64,000 nt of DNA, taken from assembly GCA_025617745.1 (NCBI GenBank), contig CM046856.1, positions 34,652,208 through 34,716,207 of the forward strand, given 5' to 3'. The notes below the pieces were generated by a model. It saw only the letters and a list, made by a program, of their open reading frames with translations. It made no database searches and was not told the DNA's origin. Below, in pieces: positions 49,912 to 61,216 of this stretch (position 1 is its first letter; each line of letters opens with the position of its first letter). This DNA comes from Heliocidaris erythrogramma (Eukaryota; Echinodermata; Echinoidea; Camarodonta; Echinometridae). The translations under genes were made by a program, and so were the position numbers.

Positions 49912-50160
49912 TGTAGGGGTGTTTTGGTCCAGGGGATATTAAGTCACTATAGACCACATGGTACGGACTTCAAATACCTGCTACAACACTAACGTCCATT
50001 GGTGAGATATTGATTTATACTTGCCACTCTCCACCCAGGTGAGGTAAATGGGTACCAGGTGTGATATATTTCCTAGAATGCAGATGCCTTGTTATAGTGT
50101 GCCTAAAGCCAGGGTAATAGTATCCTTGGGGAAAATCCGCTTTACAATCTAACTTTTTTG
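49912..50160 (+). mobile_element. Diverged SINE copy
   Basis: Retains the central domain CCACTCTCCACCCAGGTG and AAATGGGTACC but has no recognisable A or B box and no (ATT)n tail. Older than the copies at 12948 and 50331. Confidence 0.65.
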
Positions 50161-50330
50161 TTGTTGATTCACCGAGGCCTACCAATCAATATGCAGTCTA
50201 CATGTGAGCGACCTTCATCATTTTGGGGGGCTGTTGATGTGGGTCAACCATCAATATAATTGATGAAATTGTCAAGGTTGTGTTTTATCACATTCTATAT
50301 CAAATTATGACCATTTCAAACTGACAAACA

Positions 50331-50690
50331 GAGGTGTTGTCGAGTGGTTTAAACCCTTGACTGGAGATGCCAAGATAATGGGTTTGATCCTCCAGCACAG
50401 CACTTATATCCTTGAGCAAGGCATTTTATCTACATTGCTCATCTTTACCCAGGTGCTAAATGTGTACCCTATAGGATGGAAAGGTCAATGTGATTGGAGT
50501 TATGTGCGCGCCCGTTAAAAAGGTGACTAACTGGAATGTTCCGCAGGGAATTGAGAGTATGCACTGTAAGGTCCAGAAATCATAGAATTGTGTCCAACTA
50601 CTGGGGTAATAATAGTACTGTAAGTGCTTTGTTCGGTTACGTTGTAACTGGTAAAGCGCTTAATAAGAAACGGTCATTATTATTATTGAC
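50331..50690 (+). mobile_element. tRNA-headed SINE, second copy
   Basis: Head GAGGTGTTGTCGAGTGGTTT keeps the A-box region but the B box is decayed (GGTTTGATCC). Central domain TTTACCCAGGTGCTAAATG. The 3' end AAAGCGCTTAATAAGAAAC plus (ATT)n matches the tail of the LINE at 45988-46484. It ends about 34 bp before the acceptor of the 50724 exon. Confidence 0.8.
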
Positions 50691-50723
50691 ATGTAAGTTA
50701 TTTGTTGTTTTTTTCCTCTGCAG

Positions 50724-50931
50724 GTTTCAAGGGATTATTTCACCGCAAACGGGAGAGTGATTCGGGCCATCCAGATGTGTCCTCCACTGGGGGCGAGAGC
50801 CAAGGGTCGCAGCTTTCGTCATCAGCCAACGACCTTCATCCGGTGTCGTACGCGGGCAATCTGCATGACCTCCCGGAGAGACCCAGTGCGTTCAATCGAG
50901 TTCTTCAACAAATTAAAACTAGGCCAACAAT
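50724..50931 (+). CDS. Coding exon of the unrecognised serine-rich protein
   Basis: Preceded by a strong polypyrimidine tract (TTTTTTTCCTCTGCAG). The frame is open and non-repetitive: [17 protein letters not shown], then a Ser/Gly stretch, then [29 protein letters not shown] is a short basic cluster. Entry phase 1 matches both the 9368 donor and the candidate 38252 donor. The best donor is GTACGT after 50931, leaving in phase 2; GTATAC three bases on would also leave in phase 2. Either disagrees with the phase-0 start of the 61217 exon, so an unseen exon lies between, or 61217 begins a separate transcript. Codon use is GC-richer than the flanks. Domain identity unknown. Confidence 0.75.
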
Positions 50932-51727
50932 GTACGTATACAAACATTTATTTTATTCTGTAGCAAAATGGAGGTTTCAGCATTGTTTTAAACAACGATT
51001 GAGGTCTAGTGCTGATGAAACATTGTATGAAATGATATGATGCAACCAACCAGCAGAAGTTTTGTACATTCGTGCAGTGCCCGTGAAGTAAGCTGATAGT
51101 AAATATATGGTGTAAGGGGACCTCACTAAAACTAGTGTCTCTTTATGGATGTTCCTTTGGACAACATCTTATCCTCTGTGAATGCCCTGTAAAAGGATAG
51201 TTGACAACATAGCCAGTCCATTATGTATCCATAATGTTGATCTTGGTATACAGACAGATATCCATGAAAGCATTCTGTCTGTAAAGCTTGGAGAAGAGGC
51301 TACCATTTATCTGTGATGAAGGCATCATCTTTACAATCTCTATCAAAGACATCTTGATGAATCTGACACTCTGGTCTGGTCATCATTGTGGGCCCTTCTA
51401 CACTCGTGAAAAAGAAAATTGTTTAAAGAAACGTAGGAAGAAGCATAAATGACAACCAAATAACTAAAGGTGCATATGCATGGGATTCATGCAGTATAAA
51501 TAAATATTGTAAAAAAGTCATTAATTTGGGAGGAAAGTATAATCCTCATATCATACTAGAAATTTCTGTACGATGTTCACAAGGCAAGTTTATCCTCATT
51601 CTTTAGGAGTTCTTGTAAAAAACGATGGCCTATTAAAGCAGGATGGTCCATAACCCGAAATTAAAACATAAAATTGGAACTTTGAAGTATCAACCAATGT
51701 GTGTGAAGCGTGAGGTTCCACATGGCA

Positions 51728-51790
51728 GGGGATCAGGGCCCTGGAAGCTCTAGCGTTTTTAGATGCTCTCTGGTGCAATCTGAGCCATAT
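51728..51790 (-). mobile_element. Solo fragment of the hAT-like element family
   Basis: On the minus strand this reads GGCTCAGATTGCACCAGAG and AGAGCATCTA, matching 4090-4122 inside the 2469-4260 element. Only this portion is recognisable. Confidence 0.6.
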
Positions 51791-52529
51791 GTAGAAGCTT
51801 TTATAAACACAATTTTAGGACTAATATTTAAGAAATAGTTTACCTTGAGAATGATTATTCAGGAACTGATTTTCAAACCTGTCGCTGTTACATAAAACCC
51901 TCAGTGGACCCCCCCCCCCCTCCGCCTAAAGTACCTCTGTTTTATACAATGTTATATTATTGCTGTATGACAATAACTGACATTCACACAGGAAAATTTT
52001 GATTACCTGTCTTATACATGTAGCTATTTAGACACGTTTACCGTACAAAGTATTGTGTTGTATTTAACGTGTGAATGGGGGTATACATGTATATACCCTG
52101 GCCTGAGACGAGCCAATTTGTGACCCAGAAATGCAGTGCCATATGTCTCACTCTGTTTGGTTGCTCTAATTTCTTCCAGTACCAGGTGCCTTCTTGAAAA
52201 ATTAAAAGAAAAATTACTGGGTTTAAAGGAAGTACCTTTGATATTTGTTTAATTTATAGTTATTATAGATATTATACTTTACGATTCTGAATCAGAGATT
52301 TTAACGACTAAATATTAAATATTGACTTTTTTCAAGACGATACATAGAGCTCCACTCTGTGACTAATTGTGATGGGGTCTAGATTGAAATATTTGGGCCT
52401 GTAATGTATGCATGTGTTGCCTTCAATTTTTTTTTTCTTTTTTTTTTTTTTGGGGGGGGGGGGCAATCTGGATTTTTAAATTGGGCACCCATGCATGCTG
52501 GGTGCCTGTTAGTATTGAGCTTTGCAGTA

Positions 52530-52682
52530 CAGGACCGCGTTTCATAATAACTTGTTATCAATAACTGCACCATTTCTATAACAAATTTGCTCTCAGCCAA
52601 TCAGATCCAAGTATTTCAGTAGCTTATAACTGTTATTGTAACTTGTTTATATTGATAACACGTTTCATGAAACAGGGCCCTG
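52530..52682 (+). mobile_element. Palindromic MITE, arm type A, constant core
   Basis: Left CAGGACCGCGTTTCATAATA and right GTTTCATGAAACAGGGCCCTG; right end complement begins CAGGGCCCTG. Inner TTGTTATCAATAAC against an expanded GTTATTGTAACTTG region. Core ACAAATTTGCTCTCAGCC, CAATCAGATCCAAG, TTTCAGTAGCTTATAAC on the + strand. Confidence 0.83.
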
Positions 52683-55600
52683 ATTAGGAATTCACATTAT
52701 GTTTTTGTTTTAAATGGCTGAAAATACTGAATGAGCAATGATTGTAGCCTGTTGTTTTTTAAATTTTGATCATATTATGTATGTTCTTTAATTTTGAAAA
52801 TGATGACACTACTTCCATGAGCAGGGTAAAATGATAAAGTTATCATTGCCAAAGCAAAACTATGTAGCCTTGAAACATATCCTGTATACTTTGCGATAAC
52901 ATGTAATGACGAGGTAAACTGCTGGAACTGTTGTATTATTTCATGCTGCTTCTGGGTTATGATAAATATGATTACATGTCCAGGTCCTTTTTCACTTTCA
53001 TTTTCAGTGATTCCAAAGAAGTAGGATGCTATGTAGAGTATAACCAAGTATTTGCACACTTATTGGTGTTTGGGAATTTGTGGTATTAATACCAAGTTTA
53101 TGTGAGATTCTCTCTGAGCCAGTCACAAATTATGTGATGAGGCTGACATTGAGACTAATTGTCACCTTTTTAACTCAAGTGCATGTTGGTTAATCTGTCT
53201 CGCTGAGTCCTTGAGGACCGTTTTTGTGATTTGAGTCAACAGTTGCCAATCATTGGTGGTCCACGCTCTCCTGGAAGCAGTCGACACTAACGAACGCTCT
53301 CTCGCTTCCACCAAGGAATATACGCTACTCTGCTAATTCTATATGTAATTTGTAGCAGATATGAGTTGTAGTTGTGTACATACAAAGGAAACTCATTCTA
53401 TTGAGGAAAACAATGTGGATTGCGTATTTCCTCGCTCGTGTTGCTTTCTGCTTGATGCGCTACCATGGATTAAGTGACGTTTCTCTACGTTTCATTGTTG
53501 TGCATTAGGAATTGCGTACTTGTATGTATGTAACCCAATTCTTGATTAGAGTTAAATGCACCGTGAATGGACATCAGTTGAGGAGGCAAGCAGCCTGGCA
53601 CCGTCGATTTTGTTGAAATTTTTTTTGTCTTTGTAGATGTTGTTTTTCTGACGGTAATGAGAATGGATAGGAATATTCAATGCCTGTGGATTGAAGTAGT
53701 TTACATGAATACTTGTCATCATGCTCAATGACATGAAACGCTTTTGGAATGATAAATTCCTCGTACCATAGACTTGTACATGTACATGGGTGCCTCTGGC
53801 GCTAATAAGTCAATATTATTGGGAGATAAGAAGCAGTGTAACTTCTTGTTATGGCAATTGTTATGACAACATGTTTTTGTCAATATTGTGTTCTTTTGAA
53901 GGTCTTGGCCTGCTTTGGAGAATTTTTATGACACATATATTTGCTACTTTGTTCATCGATATGTTTGGAATCTCTTCAGCTGTGCAGCCATGTGCTACAT
54001 TTTTGTTGTCAACTTGTCATGATAAATTAATGACAATCTAGTTGAGATGACCTTTTTGTCATTGTTGAATGGTCATGATGAATGACAAATCAGGGCTGAT
54101 TTTTTTCACTCTTGATTGGTTTCAGAGGAAATATTTACATACATGTATGAGGCTAAAGAATGGCCTAGCTTTTTAATTTTGGGTTGTAAGTTCCTCCTGT
54201 GAGCTGGTCCATTGTATTACTGCCTTTCTTTTGTATGAAATATTTTTTGAATAATATTGATTGAAATTAGTTGTATAACCTCCGTGTAGTGATCTATGAA
54301 GCTTGTGTAGTATGTATACCTGCCTTTTATTGTGTATGACACGATTGATTTAAATTAGATTTATAGCCTCTTTTTATTGATGTCTGATTACTCCCTTTAA
54401 AAACATGCTAGAAGTTTTGTGCTGTCTCAGGGGTCATCACCAAGGTGAAGCGTAACATGATATATTAAAGAAGAATTAAGAGAAACATAGTGTTTCTCCA
54501 TGGGGGAAAGATTAGTGAATAGAAATATATTACAGACTTATGATTACAGCAAGACTTTCTTACATGGAATAGATTATCGTTCATTCATATGTAAAAGATT
54601 TTGTGTCTTTAGGTTTCATAAGCTTAAAGTAGAACACTCAAGAAAATCACAAATATGGCAATTAATGTATCACTAGAAATTGGGAAGCTTACAGATGGCA
54701 ATCGTATAAGTTTTATGTCAACTGCGTATATGATGATTATAAAAACAACATAAATAAAAGCTCTTCTCAGCATGTGGAATATCCGAGGATTCGCCAGAAA
54801 TATAGCGATGTTTTGATGTCGTCATACGAGGGATCGATCCTGCTTAAGCAGACGACGTCCTATAATGAATGAACGTAATTGCAATGCAATTATTTATCAA
54901 ATTATAAAGAGTTTGGTACATTTAAACATGACCTTATTTCACACCATTCGAAAAGGGAAAGTGAACTGATTCTGATAACTAAAACCGTTTGATTGTAAAT
55001 ACACATGCAGGAGAAGGGTCAATGATCAATGAAATAAACCCCATTTTCAAATTGAAAAGCCCTGCGAATAATAGCTGGATGGTATTCGTTCCCTCTTGAA
55101 ACGCCGAACATGCCGCGGTGCAAGCAGCTGAAAATACAATGGCGTCTTATTTTGTTTACAAGTGACTGATTCCTTTATTTTTTTAACGCTGCATTTTTCA
55201 TCAAAATAATACCATACACGAAGTTAAGAGTGAGGCAACAGACTAACATTAAGACTGACGCTAGTCAAGTAAGAGAAATAAGTGAAGAGGAGATGACAAA
55301 ACAGGCACTGAAAAATGTGTATAATGTTATGGGACATCGTCTGCTTAGACAGGACTCGCCCCTCTTGTGTCGTCACACATCTCAGCAGCGTTCAAGGAGC
55401 TTTTCAGCTGCTATATCGGGGGCTGTATTTTACCGTTTTATAATTGATAATAATCATTAATTCAAATGTTTCCAAGCTTTAAATTTGGATAACCTTGTTT
55501 AATTTATGCCATCTATGCAATAATAAGTATTAAGCCAATATTTAAAATCATCAGTGTTCTACTTTAACGTTGGGGGTATCTTGGAATTTGTTTTCACAAT

Positions 55601-56432
55601 TCACAGTATCATTCTTTTATGGTTCAGCTCAGACTGTGATTGTGTAAGTGATTTTGTGGTCACTGTTAACAGTTCAGAACATGTGACTCAGCCAACAATT
55701 AACAATGGATCCATACAGTTTAGTTCTGATAATGGTCTAATACTATAGTGCCTCTTTATTTATTCTTTAAAGAGCTTTTCTTTTTCTCTGAAAGTAAGAT
55801 TAACCAGTGTTGTATTTTACATTTATTTCTAGGTAGGTCTTTGTATTCTGTATGTTGTGTAAACAAAACAAAAAAGGGGGAGGGGTCAAAATTTCACCTT
55901 GTCATTTTTCAACTGTACATGTATCTTTTTGTTGAAATAGATTTATTATACACAGCCTGCAGCTATGTTATGAATGGTTGAAGTCATTTTGTGGTTCTGC
56001 TGTGGTACATGACTCACTACCAAAATGAACCATTGTGTGAAGCTTTTAAAGTATTACAATTGCTTCACATGTATTTGTGAAGATCATCAATTAAGTACAA
56101 ACGTGTACAATGTACTTCTAGTGGTATTAGCTTGCTACAGTACTTTTCATTTACTCCGATATTTGTCACCAATGCTTTCACTTTCTTCTTGTGCAGTATA
56201 GCTCAGTGAAATGAATGGTTGTTCTACATCATTATTGTGGTTATGTGGTTGAGCTTGTACATGTATATCATTTGTGGCTTCAAGCACTCTGGGAACTTTT
56301 TCTCCAACTGATGCTTCCTGAGGTGAGATAAGGACAGAAGTGCACCAAGTTCACATTTAAAATCAACATTCATTCTGGGCTGCATCATCAATGTAAACTT
56401 TATATGTTATAAATCTCTGATCGTATTGAGAT

Positions 56433-56565
56433 CTGGGGAGCGTTTCATCAAGCGTTTTGTCAGTGATTTTTACCAACAACTGTTATAAGCTACTGAAATC
56501 GTTGCATCTGATTGGCCGAGAGCAAATTTGTCAGTAAATTAAATCACTGATGAAACGCTCCCCTG
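56433..56565 (-). mobile_element. Palindromic MITE, arm type B, core inverted
   Basis: Left GGGGAGCGTTTCATCAAGCG and right ACTGATGAAACGCTCCCC, with the core inverted (GTTATAAGCTACTGAAATCG, TTGCATCTGATTGG, GAGAGCAAATTTGTC). Flanked by CT...TG like other members. Confidence 0.86.
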
Positions 56566-56605
56566 AACAATTGTAGAACATCCACATTGTTCACATCGTC
56601 TGTTT

Positions 56606-56650
56606 AGAGCCAGAAAGGCGTTAACTCTTTGTAAAATGAGACGAGTTCTT
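56606..56650 (+). repeat. Second copy of the GTTAACTC dispersed repeat
   Basis: GAGCCAGAAAGGCGTTAACTC followed by a decayed inverted partner (ACGAGTTCTT). Related to 47768-47825. Confidence 0.5.
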
Positions 56651-57429
56651 TTTTAATAGCTCTCTCACTCAGCAGATGATGGTCAGAGATTCCTTCTCGT
56701 CAAGATTATTTTCAGGTCCGGCCAGACTTGATATCGATCTCATCGTCCATACTTGTCTACTTGTGATAGCACATGTTCAGAGGATACATTTGCTGATGTC
56801 TTGGCACCTTGGAAACGGTTGTAATCAATTAGTAAGAGCACAGGTATTTTTATTGCATTTATTCTTTGTTCTAGCTGTGGGTATCTGCACTTGTTGATCT
56901 TGCAATTACTGTGTGAAAAGTAATATGACACTCTCACTTTGCCTTTGTACTTCAGTTTCAATATTGATAGGAAGAATCATATATTGCACAGTTTGGCCTG
57001 TCTTCCATTCTCCCATTGACATGCAGGATCAAATAAATTCAATTAAATCCACTTTTCTTTCTTTTTGAAATCATCTGATTGTATAATTGTGACAAATCAA
57101 AAAGCTACAAAATGTAGTCCATATCCGTATCTCCTGAGTGGGTTGTGTTGTTATGCGAGGTTGAAAGACCTACTGTTGAAATCATACTTTGTAGTTTGTA
57201 TTATATGTCAAATATTAATACAAAGTTCAATTAGAGGAGTTTAAACACATTAGATTTTGAATGAGCACTCAAATACATGCAATTAATCAGAATCTAACAG
57301 AGTGATTGGACTGAATTTGTAATGCACTACATGTATTTAACTGTATTATTAGAAAGTAATTAGAAGGGGAAAAATATATAAACCTGTTAAGAACGCCACC
57401 TTAGATAACCTGTAACTCGGTTAAACCCA

Positions 57430-57509
57430 TTAACCCTCTCATTACCACAAGACTAAAATACTATTCACTTTGTACATAGTGTTGTTGACTTTGGTCCTGA
57501 CAGGGTTAA
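57430..57509. mobile_element. 80-bp TTAA-flanked mini-element
   Basis: ATTAACCCT with its inverted AGGGTTAAT, and an inverted TACCA/TGGTC inner part. Size and ends resemble the 81-bp element at 45382 but the interior differs. Confidence 0.6.
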
Positions 57510-58153
57510 TGCAGGTGAAAATGAAATCGTATCCAATATAGACTGATTCTGTATCATGACCGAATATTTGTCTAAGATTGTTAGATGATAATTGTTAACA
57601 TAAATTTGTGGGAAGGGTGGAGGAATACAAAGTTCAAGGGGATTGGATGTAGCCCTTGTGTGCATGATTAATAGTTGCTAATGGAATGGACTGATAATGG
57701 TTCATTTTAATTTGTTAATAAGTTTCTTTTAAAATTAAGGCAATACATACCTAGCAACATTTTGTAGTGATAACCAATCAGCTATGGATAGATAGATTTT
57801 GAGTGTTATGAGCTTGCTACCCTAGCTTTTATTGGCTTTGTGCAATGCAGACCTTTGCAATGCAGAGTTCATTGACCTTTTCTTGTCTACAACTGTAGTA
57901 CAGTAACTGATGTACCAGTCATGAATCAGAGAGACATTTTGCAAGACGCATTTTCAAGTGGATATTGATTTAGTTCTACGTTACATATCCTACATGGAGA
58001 CTTGCTATACCCATCATAATTCAATGCATGGAGAAATTTTTCTTACTTTTCAGGTAATATATATATAGATTTCACCTTGCCTGTGTTTTTGTAGGCCTAC
58101 ATTTTAAAAAAGAGAGACTTTGCCGCTATTTATGGCAATCCCTCTTTGATACT

Positions 58154-58594
58154 GTAGGTGCGTCTCCATCTGCCCGAGTTGGGTTCAAGGCTTCAAGCTC
58201 AAGATTTTAGCCTAGCCAGATCAGCACTACTCAAGAAATAAAAATCTGAGTTTGAAAAACCCAGTCTCCATCAGCTCGAGTGGTGCGATTCTAGCTCGAG
58301 CTACGGAGCATGCACACTTTGGTCGCTGTGATTCTAAGTACACAGTATTGTGAATGAGTGTGCCTCCACCTGCAAATTAGCGGGCTAATTCGCCAAGTAG
58401 CATGCTATTTTTAAAAAATCTCTGAGTTGCTTGGGTTTGTAAGCTCGAGCTTGAGCCCACCAAACAACCCACTAATTGCGTCTTCATTACAAGTTAGCTC
58501 AACCTAGTTCAGATCAGGTTAGTTTTCCGTCATAAAAGTTGGATCAGAATTAGCGGGTTATTTTGAAAACTCGGGCTGATAAAAATGGGTCTAC
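58154..58594. mobile_element. 441-bp degenerate TIR element rich in CTCGAG-like motifs
   Basis: GTAGGTGCGTCTCCATCTGC then CCCGAGTT at the left, AACTCGGGCTGA to GGGTCTAC at the right, inverted with mismatches. Internal GTCTCCATC/GCCTCCACC repeats and AGCTCGAG/GCTCGAGC palindromes recur. No ORF. Confidence 0.6.
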
Positions 58595-61216
58595 TGAAGA
58601 CTTATATTACTGATATGACATACAAGTACATACGACCTTGTGATGTATCAGGACACATTGTAATATGTTTACAGGGGAGATTTTAACCCAAAAGGCAACT
58701 CACTCGTATTTATTTTATTACTCATGTTTGTCAAGATAGACAGAAGTATGTTTATCCAGGGAAATGTATTGATGGTTTATCCTACCAAGTAGACAGTGCT
58801 ATTGTGTAGGGATTAGGACTGCACACATGCTATTGCCACTATGTTAGACAGTAGCTTCCTGATTCTTTAAACTAAAGTATGAAAGAATTTATAGTCTGTG
58901 TTTATATATGCAATAAATACAACTGTAGATACCCATAGTGAGGAGATGATAAAACAGGGATGAACCATTGCCAAACTGAGGGCTTGTTCACATACATGTA
59001 TGATGCAATAACCGCAGCAGTTGGGGGTTTCTAAGTGTGATACGATTCTGTGTCTATTCTTTTATCATACTGATAAGTTAGTATGCATAGGGGCTTTCAT
59101 TGCATGCTGCTACTTTTTTTTTTAATCCCCACTTGCCATTCATTTAATACATCTTTTAAAAAGCCCAAAAGACTGTAGTGGTTATATGTGAACTGAGCCT
59201 TAAGTGGGCTTCATATATCATTTTGTAGTAGATGTAGCAGATGAGTACATGTACACATTAACTGTTGTGCATGTAATATACAGAAGCCATCCTGAAGTAG
59301 TTAAATGGATTCATTATCTTGATTAAAGTGCAGTAAATACTATTCCATAGTATACTGTAAGATGAAAATACAGGGTGAAAATACAGGGATTTACTGTTGG
59401 ACACTGCTTAGTTCTGTCTCCTCAATATCTGGTGTCCCAGATCTAGATGAGAGCATCAGTATATTTTATTCAAATTTTCCCAATGATTCACATATTATAT
59501 TTAATAAAGAAGGCCTGATAATAAACGCAGACATACGTCTTGCTGTTTGCAATGCTTCGTCAGTTTAAGGTCCAAATTAGAGGGAAATTAGTCACTGATA
59601 ACAAACTGAAGCGTAACAAACAAATGTATGTGTATCATGCTCTTGTGTCAATGCCTCTTTGTATGCCTTTTGCTTTGTTACACCCGGATGGTTGCTCATT
59701 TTGTTGTCAAGTATTTAAGGATTTATAGAGTGAGTTCACTTTGTGATAAAGTTGTTTCAAGTTAAGTTGTGTTCTTTCTTATTGTTGTGGTGGATTCAAA
59801 CTTTTTTTGGTCAATGAAGAGGTGAAGAGGTCAAGATGTCTGGGATTCCTTTTCTTGAGCTTGTTGAAGTCTTGTGAAGCATCACGTCCCTTTCTGTGAA
59901 AAAAAACCCTCTTTATGAATAGACTTGAGGAATATAAAAGCTGGTAGATCATCCATTTCCATTCTGAAATACTCTAGCAGTTGCTCCACACTCGGTACTG
60001 AATAGCTAACCAACAACTTTGAAGAACTGAAAATCTGTGGCATTTGACGCAATCTTCTGTAGCAGATCTATACTACCGTATTGAGGGCTTGAAAAAGGGG
60101 TGTTGTTTATTTCACAGGAAAGCTTACAAAGAGGATTCATGTGTGATCTGTTCACTTTTCAATGAGGAGAATCTGGACTTTAAACTACTGTTTTCTAGAC
60201 AACAAACATACAGGATCCAAATGATTTGACAACAAGGTATCGGTAGAAAATGACTTGCCTGTGTTCACTTTATAGTTGGATCCAAGGAATTACAATACTT
60301 GTAGGCCTGTATGGTGAAGAGGGTGTGATATCATCTGATTGGGTTATTTGGAGCAAGTAGGCTCTGTAATTTTCAACAGAATAGTTTAATTTCTGATGTG
60401 GAGCAACTAAAATCGGTTGTTTTACCTTCTGTTTCTATTTTGCTCTGCATTAAGCTTTTGAATGGAATGACCCAGTGGCAGTTATTTGATGAAATTGATG
60501 TACTTGATGTTATCAGACTTTTTGCTACAGACGTGTTGTTGTTGTTGATACATCGCCTGCATGTAGCTGCAAGCATGCAGGCAGCTAGTCTTTAAAGGTG
60601 AATGTAACATTGCGTTGGCAGAGAAAATAGTTTTTGATTGGTTCCCATGTCTCTTGTTTTCTGCATAAAAGAAAAACAATAAACAGAACCAAAGAATAAG
60701 AGGTTGCCACAAAAAGATGCTGTGGCGTGAGAGATACCTAATTGTTACAGTGAAAAGCTGGCTGATGCAAATGTCAGTGCCATGGAAACAGGTGAATGCT
60801 GCGTACATATTTTAGCTTTTATGAGCAGAGTGATAGTGAATGCTTTAATACTTTTTGTCTGTAGTGACTACTGAGAAGACGACACAAGGATGTTTCACTG
60901 CCATTAAAGCACTGGAAATTGACTTAATGGATGCCTAACTGTTGGCCTAGCTGTCATAAAGACATGGGATGTGTGAGAATTGATTCAGAAAAACTACTTC
61001 ATGGGATCAGTTGGTGCCTTGGCTTGAAGCTGAAAGACATCGTGGTGTAGTCCAACTCTCTTTATATGTAATACTGGTTTCTGCGAGACTGTGAATCCAG
61101 ACTTTATTCAGATATACGTGTAACAGCAACAGGACTACTGACTGCTGCTGAGTGCAGTGTACAAGCTCAAAATAAAAGCTCTGTTCAATCTTCAGAATAA
61201 CTACCAATGTCTCTCT

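Larger units (their letters stand above)
50932..61216. other. Intron or inter-promoter stretch, no further exon resolved
   Basis: Mobile elements in it are listed separately. A CpG-richer patch at 54780-55160 and the open frame 55230-55460 (DASQVREISEEEMTKQALK) were examined; neither gives splice sites and phase (2 in, 0 out) that would link 50931 to 61217. C or G tracts lie near 51908 and 52453. Confidence 0.45.

Noticed and set aside
55230-55460. Frame DASQVREISEEEMTKQALK as a possible missing exon
   Set aside because: No acceptor/donor pair gives the needed phases and composition is not clearly coding.
59362-59568. 68-codon frame in the 50.9-61.2 kb interval
   Set aside because: AT-rich codons and no matching splice sites.
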